Source: Rhynchopus sp. YZ270_cl-10
Lineage: Eukaryota > Euglenozoa > Diplonemea > Diplonemida > Diplonemidae
NCBI GenBank assembly: GCA_964035575.1
Contig: OZ037902.1
Location: forward strand, 1,054,001-1,118,000
DNA length: 64,000 nt
Reading direction: 5' to 3'
Of this stretch, positions 10,331 through 19,108 are shown piece by piece (the first letter of the stretch is position 1; each line of letters opens with the position of its first letter). A program made the translations under genes and the position numbers. A model generated the notes under the pieces. That model had not been told where the DNA came from. It did no database searches and was given only the letters and a program-made list of their open reading frames with translations.

Positions 10331-10450
10331 ACGACGACACTTGTCATGACATGACAAACACATGTTGCAAGAACACAATAACAAGCACAAAACGTTATGC
10401 ATATCTGCTTGCCAAGTGTGCTTTGTCATGTCATTGCAAGTGTCGTCATG
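10331..10450. mobile_element. MITE-like element with ACGACGACACTTG ends
   Basis: ACGACGACACTTGTCATGAC near 10331 is mirrored by AATGACATGAC-type sequence ending CAAGTGTCGTCATG at 10437-10450. Each arm is about 30 bases with a few mismatches; the interior is about 55 bases. Confidence 0.6.
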
Positions 10451-10572
10451 AAGGTGTCTATATCAGAAAAACCCCCTTTTTTTTATCGTTTTTTCTATCC
10501 TCCATAAGTGTTAAAGAGGAATAGTGAAAAAAATGCACAACAGAAGAGCAGTTTTCACTTGTTCCAACCATT

Positions 10573-11107
10573 TTTTCAACTTACCTTCCTTCACCCCCCC
10601 TGTAAGGGTAACCGTAGGTGAAGTAAGGTATAGTATTGAAATCGATGTGGGGGGGGAGTAAAGGGTCAATTTTACAAAACCAGATTTTGAGGAAAATTTT
10701 AGCCGAAAATGGGCCCCACGTATAAGCAACCGGGCTCATATTTCTCAAAATTTAAGTGGTCAAAAAATTGTCCAATTTTCGAGATTGACCCCACCACTGC
10801 ACGGGCGGAGCCCAAAAACGCAAATAAGGACCCTTTTTAATTTTCAACTTACCTTCCTTCACCCCCCCTGTAAGGGTAACCGTAGGTGAAGTAAGGTATA
10901 GTATTGAAATCGATGTGGGGGGGGAGTAAAGGGTCAATTTTACAAAACCAGATTTTGAGGAAAATTTTAGCCGAAAATGGGCCCCACGTATAAGCAACCG
11001 GGCTCATATTTCTCAAAATTTAAGTGGTCAAAAAATTGTCCAATTTTCGAGATTGACCCCACCACTGCACGGGCGGAGCCCAAAAACGCAAATAAGGACC
11101 CTTTTTA
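10573..11107 (+). repeat. Tandem pair of a 268-base unit (locus 1)
   Basis: The units start at 10573 and 10841 with TTTTCAACTTACCTTCC and are almost identical to each other. Each starts with an imperfect hairpin (CCTTCCTTCAC / GTGAAGTAAGG) and ends AAATAAGGACCCTTTTT. The same pair occurs at 34860-35385 with different marker bases. See the finding on locus-specific homogenisation. Confidence 0.85.
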
Positions 11108-11215
11108 ATTTGTTCTCTTGAAATGTGTAATTTCAAGTTTTCTAGAAAAAAATAGCAACTGATCCTACAAGGGTTTAAGGAAGGTGTGTGGAAAACAACA
11201 ACAACAAAACAAGGA

Positions 11216-11612
11216 ATTGCTAGGAAAAAAAGCGAGGTGTGCTGTGGGAAACTCTGCGCGATTTTTTTCTTTGCTGGGTGGTACTGATGCGCATGGTGTG
11301 ATCGACGACAGTTAGTCGTGTGTGTTCCTTGCACACTCCTCCTCCGGCGACGATGAGTGGGAGGCTGTGGACGACAACGAGCTGGAACACGCCGACCATC
11401 CATCGAGCAAATGGTGCTGGACGAAGAGGGGTCTGAGGATGACAGCCCCCGTTCTTGAACGTTTCAAGTGCAGGCGTCCCAGTGGTTGTGGCAGCGTTTT
11501 CGCATACCTGCAGAAGAGCAGAGTGTAGATTATTTCTACAGGGCGGTGTTCAGGAGTGTGGGTCCCCCCATAACCACAGCACACCCCATTTTTTTTTCCG
11601 ATAGCAATTACT
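11216..11612. mobile_element. Inverted-repeat element with about 300 bases of unknown cargo
   Basis: ATTGCTAGGAAAAAAAGCGA with GGTGTGCTGTGG is mirrored by CCACAGCACACCCC and TTTCCGATAGCAATTA. The related element at 35495-35632 is only about 135 bases, so this copy carries extra sequence (about 11260-11500). That extra sequence is more GC-rich and can be read as SSGDDEWEAVDDNELEH, which resembles a captured coding fragment. I could not identify it. Confidence 0.6.
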
Positions 11613-11838
11613 TGTTTTTCTTTTGTTTTTTTTTTTTTTTTTTTTTTTGCAAAATAACAGAGTCGGTTCCAGGTCCTCATTTATGTTCGTCTCTGTTTTG
11701 TTATCCAAGGATCCGGACTGGATGTGACAATGGTGATGGGGAGGGGTGATTTCTTTTGTGCCCCTTTTTTTTTTGTCCGTCCAGAAAAAATTGGGGTTTG
11801 GCTGCTATCCTGTGATTGTGGTCTAAGAACAGACAAAT

Positions 11839-11889
11839 ATAGTGGAGTTCATCCTCGGGTGTCCACACTAATACAACCAAGTTTTCAAG
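11839..11889 (+). repeat. Hairpin family B
   Basis: TAGTGGAG, TTCATCCTCGGGTG, then CACACTAATACAACCAAG and TTTTCAAG. A MITE begins about 35 bases later. Confidence 0.65.
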
Positions 11890-11923
11890 CAAAGAAAAAG
11901 TTGTCCCGTCCTCCCTCCACCTA

Positions 11924-12031
11924 AGCATACCTAGAAGGCGAATTTCGTATTCGCCCTACATTCGGATCCGAATATAGGCCGAATATGGCCCAAGAATTTT
12001 GGGATCCGAATATAGGGCGAATATGTGTGCC
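11924..12031. mobile_element. TA-flanked MITE (AGCATAC / GTGTGCC ends)
   Basis: A 108-base element between TA dinucleotides. Inner arms TATTCGCCCTACATTCGGAT and ATCCGAATATAGGGCGAATA are inverted repeats. The end motif after TA resembles those of 31508-31782 and 39905-39960. The TA duplication fits the Tc1/mariner type. Confidence 0.6.
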
Positions 12032-13101
12032 TAAGGGGGACAAATCAGCGTTCAAACGATGTTTTGTTATTTCAAAGTTGTCAAAAAAAAAAGAAGTGGT
12101 CTGACCAGGGCTTCTGAAGGGCTTCTGATGTGTCCTTCTCTGCCGCGTTGTTAGGGTATTGTGTAAGGTTGCTAGCCATCTTTCTCTGTGGGGGTGGGGG
12201 GTGATAATTGTTGTGAGAGTCGGTCTCAGACGGATTGAAACTAACTGCAGGATATGTGTTGTGGATCTCTGTAAATGCAGGGTCTGTTTTTGTTTTTGTT
12301 TTTTTTTTTTTTTTGAGTGATCCGCTCAGCAAAAATAAAAGTATCGAACTGCGCCTTCGTCTTTCGTAACAAAAAAAAGAAGGCTTCGGCCAACATTGAG
12401 TACAGACCCCTAGTTACCCACCATACTTGAGGCGATTGTCGACACAAACAAAAAAATATTTTATCTGCTTTCCATGTCTGTTGATGGCCCCCCTTCTTTG
12501 TCTCCTCCACCAGTGCTTTGGTGGATGGAAAAAATGTAAATGTAAATCGTGTTGACCACCTTCCCAATGTGCGACATACACGCTCATGTAACCAAAGGTA
12601 TTTTCATTTTTTTTCAAAAAATAAATAGGAGGCATGAGTTTTACCAAGGTGTAGGGAGGGGGCTTTTCTTTTGATAACCCCCCCTTTTTTCTTCTTTTTT
12701 TTCTCTTTTTTCTTTTTGTTTGTAAATACCAACTTTGTTACGGCCAGCAAGACACAACCAAAAAAAACGAAGGCCCAATTCTTTAAACCCCTCTTTTTTC
12801 ATTAACTCCCCCCCCCCTCTACCACACACCACACAGGGCACACACACACACACACCAGTGTTGGTTATTTTTTCCACAAAACACACAATTTAGCACCCAA
12901 CCAACGCCCCTCCCCCACTCCCCCCGAGACAAAAAAAATTGGGGGGGGAAGCAAAGTACCCCCCCTTTGCCAAAAAAGTACACTAAAAAAAAAACATTAC
13001 CCACCCTCTTTCCTTTTCCTTTTTTCCTTTTGTATTTAGATCTCCTTTTTTTTCCACCCCTTTTTATATTCTCTGTCATATTTTGATCTCTTCTTTGTAG
13101 A

Positions 13102-16100
13102 ATGTCGACGCTTCTCCGTCCGGAGGAGGTTGAGAAGATCCGGGATTGGGCGGCGACAGAGTACAAGGCTGCTCATCGTTTGCAGGGGCATGTGTGGGAT
13201 GGGAAAATCCCCGTAGCACACCTGATCCGGCAGTTGCGGATCGTGATCACCCAACGCGAGGCGAAGAAGGAGACCGCAAAGGTAAGCAAGCTCAGCAAAG
13301 AGGAGATTGACAGGCGGATTGATAGCTTGGAGGCAGAGCTGCAGGGGGCTGAGGTGGACGAGAATGGGGTGAATCTTGACAACGTGCTACGGTATGGGTT
13401 ATTTTTTTATACTTTGTGCTTTCATCCGGATGGTGGGTCAGTTGGAGGTGCCTGCAGAACTTCACTTTTTTTATCCGCAAAGTGGTTGATTTAGAAGCGA
13501 GAATTTTCCCTTTTTAAAATTTTCCCTTTTAAAAATATCCCCAATCTCAGATACTATAGTACGGACCCGAAATCGCGCTTTGATATTCAATTTGTTCGCG
13601 ACCGCCAGCTTGCAGCTGAGGACGCGCTTGGCCTCTGGGTGTACATCCCTTTTATTGTGCTGTTCTCCTTCTTCTTGGTGGACTCACGCCGTCTCGGGTC
13701 TGGCTACTGGATGAACGCCGGGGTGCTTGACAAATTCCTGGACGAGGAGTTCACGCAGTCGGACGACCTTCGCTTTAAGAAGACGTTCTACGACGTGATG
13801 ACTGCAGAGGAGTATTGGGAGTTCTTTGAGGGGCCGCTGATGGAGTCTATATGGCAGGATGGGCCTGCCAGCAAGGGGAACGGCTTTGTACAGGATTCGA
13901 ATATGCCTGTAGGGGCGATGAAGGTGCGGCAGATCCGTGTAGCTGGGGAAGGCTGTGGGCGGAAGTGGGACAACCTAGAACGACATCACGCAGTAGAGCA
14001 GATGCGGCCAGAGAAAATCATCTCCCGTGTAAACGACTTCAACGAACAGTGCTACCCTGAGTACGTCTTTCTCGGCGTCGAGCGCTTTGGAAGCACCGAC
14101 AAGGCGTCCTCCTCCTTCACCTCGCTCGACGTCGTCCACGACGGCACGCAGTTCCTCAGCGAGCGTGAACGTTGCCAGCTCGACCCTACCTCGTGCGATG
14201 AACACTCCTTCCCAATCAGTTATTCCGAGGTCACACCAATCGACCTCACAACCGTCCCAGAAAGCGAGCAGATCGCTGCAGATGCCTACCGGTATGTAAC
14301 CTTACAAGTTTGGGGTCTGTGGGCTTCCAACAGATCAAAAAACTCATACAATGCCGCAACAACACAACAGACACCGCTCCTGCGGAGAACTCAACACAAC
14401 ACGCTCTGCAGTGTACCACGGCAAGGCAGGGTACTACCAATGTGATGGGTTCGCCCTGGTGGTTCCTTTCAACTGGGAGATGGCGAAGGTGACCCGCGCT
14501 GTGCAGGTTCTCAAAAACGGCATCACGGTGACACACTTCAACCGCTTCACCCAAGCAAACGAGACCATCCAGGTCCCCTGGATCGACAAGCAGACCCGCG
14601 GCCTCTCCATCGAGATGTTTCTGTACAACCAGAACCTCGACCTCTTCACGAAGTACACCTTCTTTGTGGAGATCACCGCTGGCGGCGCGTTTATCCCTCT
14701 GCACAACACCATCGGCTTCAACCTCTTTGACTTTGACAGCCATTCGTGGGTGTACTTCTTCTTCTTTTTCCTCTACTTTGCGTGGACGATGGCATATGTT
14801 TTGGTGTGGTTTCACCAGCTTTGGGAACGTACAGAGGCTGCTCGGCGGCAAATGCTTCAGAGCCACTCTGATACTACGTTGCTGTGGGCGTTTGCTTGGC
14901 TCGAGGCTGCGTCGGACTTTTGGGTGTGGTTTGATTGTGTGAATTTGACGCTTTTCATGGCCGCATGGACAATGCGTTTCTACCTCATGCATGTGTCGCT
15001 TTCATCGAATTCTCTTCTCCAAAACGTCTATTACCCACCCGACTATGAGCGTATAGCAACGCTCGACAAAATCGCCGTCTCAATCGACGCAATGAATGCT
15101 ATGTTGGTGTACCTCCGTATTTTCTATTTTTTGAAGCTGAACCCATACCTCAACGTTTTAACGAGAACCGTGAACATCGCGAAGACAGAGATTCTAGGGA
15201 TTTTGGTGATTTTTCTTCTTGTCTTTTGGGCCTTTGCGACAATGTGCTACATTGTGTATGGACATATGGATGAAAACTATAGGACGCTGCCGCAAAGTGC
15301 GATCTCATTGACGCTTATGCTTTTGGGAGATTTTGACTACGTCGCGTTGAGGGAGAGTCATCGGATCTTTACGCCGATTTTCTTTGGGTTGTTTCAGGTG
15401 TTGGCGGTGTTTTTGTTGTTCAATTTGGTTATTGCGGTGTTGGGAGAGGCATTTGAACAGGTACACAGAGAACAGTACGCAGACGGCGCCTTAGTGGACA
15501 ACCTCATTGCGCAGCAGTACCAACGCTGGAAGCCCGGCGGGACCATCGCTGAGTCAAAATGGAAGGTACCCCCGCCCTTCTTAAGAAACGCCTTGGTAAC
15601 GGAGATCCTCTACTGGTGCAAGCATATTGTGCTCAGGGTGCGGCACCACATCTGCGGCCTCAGCAGACGCGCCTTCGAAGAAGAAATGGCGTACGTCAAA
15701 GCACAAAACCCACGTCTCTACTGGCGGCGCTTAGAGAAGAGCTATTATCAATCCAAAACCAGCACCAATTTTACGGACCATTTGCAGCTCACGCCTAAGG
15801 TATGTGTATTAGCCCCACCCCTTATTGAGCTGGGTTTTATCACCTCTTTCTTGAAGTATTCTTGGGGGTTCAAACCGGGGGTATTTTTAGGCCTCAAAGA
15901 GGGTTCCTCTGGGTAGTCAGTGGGAACGTATTGCAGTAATAGGAAATATCACGACAGGATATTTATTACACTACAGTAGGATGAGAAACTTGGCGACCAA
16001 ATAATATTGGCGGATTTTGGGGATTTTCTTGCAATTGGCGACTTTTTTTTGGTGACTTAAGCACGAGAGGCTTAGGATCATCTTATAATCTTTTCTTTTT

Positions 16101-17227
16101 TGGTCGCTAATATTACTTGTCCTACTGTATGCACAAACAAAAAAATGTCTACAATCACCACTTCACCTTCCTTTCAGGTATTGGACAACTACTTGGAGGA
16201 TACGTTGGGTAAGGACAAAGGGTACTTCTTGTATGACAACGAAACCGGCGAGGAGGGTTTGGTGCTGCTTAGCGCCAAGCGGACGAAGATGGAGCCGCAG
16301 ACACTTGTCGAGGAGATGATGTCGTATCACCACTATTGGTACCGCGAGATGTCACAGAAGACTTTCACTGGGAGTCCTGAGGACTTTGAGGAGATGCGGC
16401 GGACGCGGAGCAATGAGGTGACCCAACGCATGCGGGACGCGCTGGACTCATTCTTCAACGTTAAATTCGCGGTAGGCCCGCAACGCAGATGGGAGGAGCA
16501 AAAGGCGGAGATAGATCAGCTCAAAACGCACCTCATCAAGATCACCCCCGACACCGGGCATACACACCAGCATAACAAAAGGCGTACCGATGCGGCAGAG
16601 GCGCTGGAACGCAAAATACACGACCAAGTAGAGCAACGTCTCGACACGCTTCTGTGCTCCAAAATCAATGAAATCCTCGAAAAGATTATGTCAAGCGATA
16701 TGACGCAGTGGATTGCACAGTTGGTCGACGAAGATGAGCAGGATGGGTGGACCGCACCAATCAACGCGCCACCACCAGCGCACAAACAACGTGCTCCAGC
16801 TCTTCCCCCAACTTCAGGTCCAGGCTCCAGGGGGACCTCACCTCCTTCCTCTTTACCTATGAAGCCAGCGCTCCGCTCTCCAGAACAGTCTGCACTCAAA
16901 ACCCCTCGTCTAGCGAGAGATGCATCTGATCGGCGGGTCACCCTTTCGTTCGATGGAGCGAGAGCACGGTCGCCGACAGATGCCAGCTTGGTGTCTTCCG
17001 GGAGCTTGTCTCCCATTGAAATGCGCGGTGGTGGTGGTGGTGGTGTCGGTGTACCCCCACAAGCACCCCCTTCCAAAGGGGCCATGCCCACCCTCAACTT
17101 CGGTACAGCATTGGGAAGTGGGGGAGCGGGGATCCTCTCCCCGAGAGGGGGTGGCGGAGGAGGTGGTGCTTCAGGTGTTGCTGGAGATGCAGCATCTGAA
17201 TCATCAACCACTACTAGTTCCAGTTAA
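13102..17227 (+). CDS. PKD2: Polycystin-2-like TRP channel, four exons
   Basis: Exons 13102-13391, 13551-14291, 14371-15799 and 16178-17227 join in phase to 1,169 residues. TM1 is at about 125-143 (VYIPFIVLFSFFLV). An extracellular polycystin domain of about 300 residues follows and includes LGSGYWMN, YHGKAGYYQ, the conserved WIDKQTRG and a late FFVEITAGGAF. TM2 (from about 470) to TM6 come next. The pore has LLGDFD at about 661-666, matching the LGDF filter of PKD2, followed by the TM6 sequence FQVLAVFLLFNLVIAVLGEA. After TM6 come a helical, charged region and a glycine/proline/serine-rich tail. No clear EF hand is seen. Family members are calcium-permeable cation channels, often in ciliary membranes. 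All introns start GTATG. Intron 3 (15800-16177) holds a MITE with a nested hairpin. TTTGTAG precedes the ATG by one base. Confidence 0.9.
13403..13475 (+). repeat. Intron-1 repeat shared with the CAF1 gene
   Basis: ACTTTGTGCTTTCATCCG, then GTGGGTCAGTTGGAGGTGCC and TGCAGAACTTCACTTTTTTT. Nearly the same sequence occurs at 32748-32818 in intron 1 of the CAF1 gene. Confidence 0.6.
15973..16128. mobile_element. MITE (CAGTAGGATGAG ends) in polycystin intron 3, with nested hairpin
   Basis: This is the second copy of the element at 9446-9543, with matching ends and TTGGCGACCAAA arms. Its centre is interrupted by a 50-55 base family-A hairpin with T-runs on both sides. It lies wholly inside the intron between polycystin exons 3 and 4, so the reading frame is unaffected if splicing works. 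Confidence 0.75.
16051..16098 (+). repeat. Hairpin family A inserted into a MITE
   Basis: GGTGACTTAAGC, loop ACGAGAG, GCTTAGGATCATC, then TTATAATCTTTTC. It interrupts GGCGACTTTTTT...GGTCGC of the host MITE. The sister MITE at 9446-9543 has no hairpin at this place. Confidence 0.75.
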
Positions 17228-17451
17228 AAAAAAAGGGGACAAAATATCTCCGATTTTTTGATTAGTTTGAAACGTTTGGTTCTTGGGATCTTTTTTTTTT
17301 TTGGGGGGGAGTGGGGAAACCGTAGTGTGGTTGAGCCTAAAAGCAAAAATGTACATTTTTTTTTTTTGTGAATTTCTACTTCTTTTTCTTGGAGGTAAAA
17401 TAGCTGGGGTTCAGTCACACACCATTTGAACAAAAAAAAAATTATATTATC

Positions 17452-18806
17452 TATACATAGCGCTCCAATTAGACTCTAACTAGATAATTAGAGTCGGCAG
17501 TTCGAGTATAATTAGAGTCTTTAAAACTCTAACTGAACTCTAATACTCTAACTGGACTCTAATTAGAGTCTAATTAGAGTCCTATAAGAGGGTCAATAAA
17601 GAGGGGCACATCAATCAATGCTATAGCCATCAACCCAGGGGTCATAGCTAGTGCAAGAAATTCGACTTTGTAATCCAGATAGTCTGTTCTCTGCTTGCAG
17701 AGAACCAGACACAAGAAAATATTGTTTGTTCCCCCAGAAAACCAGTGCACAATTCACACTCCTTGTGGATGGTCTTGTTGCCTTTTTAGCACAGGAATTT
17801 TGGCCCAGGGGCATGCACTTGAAGCATGGCTATTTAGTGTGTATGGGGCAGTGTTGTTTTGTTATGAATTCTCTTTTGGTATTGTCGATCGCGGGTAGTT
17901 GTTCAACGCGAGGCTTGGATCTCTCCTGGGTTCATAAGTAGTATTTCTTCGGCTGAAATGAACGTATGCTCGCTATAGATTTCCCGTCAACACAGCCTTT
18001 GATACTGGGATTACCCCTTCGACCCCTTAGTGGTAGTTAAATTCGATTGATATTTACATTCCTACAGATGAAAGAACAAGACACCACTTCTGTACCCGCG
18101 CATCAACATTTGTAGAAAATTTTGCACCCCAAACACCTTCAATAATGCCCGCCAAAAGGCGCCCCTTGTTGCTGGGAGTTTCTCATGTTTGATACCTGCA
18201 CAGCAGGCATTCCTCTGAGTCCAACGCTGCTTGGCCTGTCTGCGGCGTTGCACCGGAGGTGCACATAGAGTTTTTGCATCGCATTCCCTAATGTATGGGG
18301 CACACACACTTGAGGGCATGTGCCACTGCGCGGGTCTGAGTACCTGGGTGCCCATAGCTGAGAATAAGCCGGGTCCCGAGTCCCGGTACTGGGTACTAGG
18401 TACAGTAGGACTAGGACTAGGCCCCCACCCTCCCGCGACCGGGTCCCCGACCCGCTTTCAGGCGGACCACAGCGCCTTCACATATTGTGTCCCAGTCCGG
18501 CTGAGAACTCGGTTCCCCAAGTCTTATTTTCAGCTATGTGGGTATCTGGGCACCTGGGTCCTACAGAGGAACCTTAGGGGAACCGGTTCCTTACGGCGTT
18601 TGCACCTACAAGAAGCCTGTTGTTTTACTCTAATTAGACTATAATTAGAGTGTAGTTAGAGTCTAATTATGCTCTAACTGCACTCTAATTATAGTCTAAT
18701 TGAAGAAAAGCGACTCTAATTATACTCTAACTGGACTCTAACTGACTTGGCCCAAAATCCCAGACTCTAATTATACCCTAATACTCTAATTAGAGCGCTA
18801 TGTATA
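17452..18806. mobile_element. Inverted-repeat element with ACTCTAATTAGAGT repeats
   Basis: The ends TATACATAGCGCTC and GAGCGCTATGTATA are mirror images. Both flanks (17460-17585 and 18625-18795) are dense in short palindromic units built from CTCTAATTAGAG and variants. The core of about 1 kb has no convincing reading frame and contains a second element at 18356-18538. It is presumably a non-autonomous DNA transposon with subterminal repeats. Confidence 0.65.
18356..18538. mobile_element. Nested MITE with AGCTGAGAATAAG ends
   Basis: AGCTGAGAATAAGCCGGGTC at the left and AAGTCTTATTTTCAGCT at the right. It is related to 2681-2779 but about twice as long, and it lies inside the larger element 17452-18806. 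Confidence 0.6.
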
Positions 18807-19108
18807 ATTATCAGCCGCAAAAAAAGAGTCAGCCCTCTCTCTCTCTCTTTTAAAGTCACCAGTGAAGTAGCTTTGCTCCGTCCAGGGGGATCTAGGGATC
18901 TATCAGAATCTTGAAAGAGCTTGAAACCGAGGTTAGTTTATTACTTTTTTTTGCCACTTACTCAAGTAAGGTTGCCAACGCAACCACCAGGTACACTGAT
19001 TCTTCCCTAGATCTCTCTCTTCTTGTCTCTCATTCCCCTTGCTTTTGTTTTACCATATTATCATACAGGAAATCACACCCACAAAATCAAGATAGCATAA
19101 CAAAGGTC

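Larger units (their letters stand above)
9112..13101. other. 4 kb repeat-rich spacer before the polycystin gene
   Basis: No gene is supported. The spacer contains four family-A hairpins, two family-B hairpins, nested inverted-repeat elements at 9428-9702, MITEs at 10331-10450 and 11924-12031, and a composite repeat at 10573-11630. From 12032 to 13090 there are T-, A- and C-runs with no structure I recognise. A TTCTTTGTAG lies directly before the polycystin ATG. Confidence 0.5.
17228..19108. other. Spacer dominated by a 1.36 kb inverted-repeat element
   Basis: No gene is supported. After the polycystin stop come about 220 bases of T- and A-runs, then the element at 17452-18806. A short leader for the SET-type gene follows and ends with a pyrimidine-rich stretch and CATACAG at about 19062-19068. 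That site could be a splice acceptor 40 bases before the start. Confidence 0.5.

Noticed and set aside
14292-14445. Polycystin reading continued through intron 2
   Set aside because: It stops shortly after. Splicing GTATGT (14292) to ACAACAG (14370) restores the polycystin-domain frame with YHGKAGYYQ.
15800-15916. Polycystin reading continued into intron 3
   Set aside because: GTATGT at 15800 and CTTTCAG before 16178 join in phase into a charged helical tail; the read-through tail is spacer-like.
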